Assembly (NCBI GenBank): GCA_027596195.1 | Contig: JADGJG010000224.1 | Coordinates: 1 to 29,985, forward strand | Reading direction: 5' to 3' | DNA: 29,985 nt | From: Podochytrium sp. JEL0797 | Lineage: Eukaryota; Chytridiomycota; Chytridiomycetes; Chytridiales; Chytriomycetaceae | In this document: piece after piece, positions 29,767 to 29,985 of the stretch | Position numbering within the stretch: position 1 is the first letter of the stretch | Layout: each line of letters starts with the position of its first letter | The notes under the pieces: generated by a model | The model's database searches: none | What the model saw: only the letters and a program-made list of their open reading frames with translations | Told to the model about the DNA's origin: nothing | Made by a program: the position numbers and the translations under genes

Positions 29767-29985
29767 CAATGGCAATGGGTCTAACACTGTGCCTGTGGTG
29801 TGGGAACGAGTTATTTTCGCGGAACCTGACGAGGTGTAGGACATTCCAAGGTGGGTGTGTGGTGTATGCAGAGTCTGAGGAGGAAGAGAGTTTTGTGATG
29901 GGTCATAACAAGGCGGTGAGGATGTTTCCTGCAGGTGTGCAGATGTTAAGAACTGGCTGGAGAGGAGGGAAGCCAACAAGAGATG
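29767..29985 (+). pseudogene. QRVIF repeat locus resumes after the MITE
   Basis: From 29779 one frame reads SNTVPVVWERVIFAEPDEV and then a stop. This parallels SNTMPAPQRVIFAKPE at about 28801-28840 and forms a seventh motif copy. The following 150 bases have no clear repeat or frame, and the window ends here. Continuity of the motif on both sides of the MITE shows that the element landed within an existing array. Confidence 0.5.

Noticed and set aside
1..29985. tRNA, rRNA, CRISPR or bacterial operon features
   Set aside because: No cloverleaf with A/B boxes, no conserved rRNA blocks and no regularly spaced repeats were seen. The spliced gene structure excludes prokaryotic origin.

Overview
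This window is nuclear DNA from an intron-rich fungus. The marker genes are RRN3, VPS18, SNF4, a Pub1/TIA-1-like RNA-binding protein, QCR6, DCN1 and MGM1. I could reconstruct twelve protein genes with closed reading frames. Together they carry about 74 GT-AG introns of roughly 45-170 nt, most of them 50-90 nt, often with a CTAAY/CTRAY-like branch point. Short introns in nearly every gene and very tight spacing suggest a compact fungal genome. An early-diverging (chytrid-like) fungus is my preferred guess, but a basidiomycete is not excluded. No tRNA, rRNA, CRISPR or prokaryotic signal was seen.

Layout: 1-2366 has no recognisable gene but holds diverged repeats and a possible LTR-like block. 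2367-4617 (-) is a four-CBS-domain protein with a Pro/Gln minisatellite. 5059-15305 holds four paralogous membrane-associated alpha/beta hydrolases, all on the minus strand (5059-6922, 9715-11531, 11826-13384, 13573-15305). RRN3, the Pol I initiation factor (7029-9577, +), sits between copies 1 and 2. 15560-19662 (+) is VPS18 with 21 exons. 19779-21404 (+) is the AMPK gamma subunit SNF4. 21490-23502 (-) is a three-RRM Pub1/TIA-1 homologue. 23735-24206 (+) is a 64-residue QCR6 hinge protein in four exons. 24294-25486 (-) is DCN1. 25506-28267 (+) is the mitochondrial dynamin MGM1, whose start codon lies 19 bp from that of DCN1.

The last 1.7 kb has a different character. It carries at least seven copies of a QRVIFxEPD-type peptide motif, three intact in one short frame and the rest decayed. 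A 659-bp non-autonomous PIF/Harbinger-like element (29105-29763, TTA target duplication) interrupts this array.

Most of the single-copy genes are ordinary housekeeping functions: ribosomal RNA transcription, vacuolar sorting, energy sensing, respiration, neddylation and mitochondrial fusion. They show no shared pathway. The lineage-specific features are the hydrolase array, the RVIF repeat locus with its transposon insertion, and the CBS protein with an unassigned N-terminal domain. All exon coordinates come from manual splice-site reading, checked by phase consistency (every reconstructed CDS is a multiple of three) and by resemblance to families I know. No database search was run.
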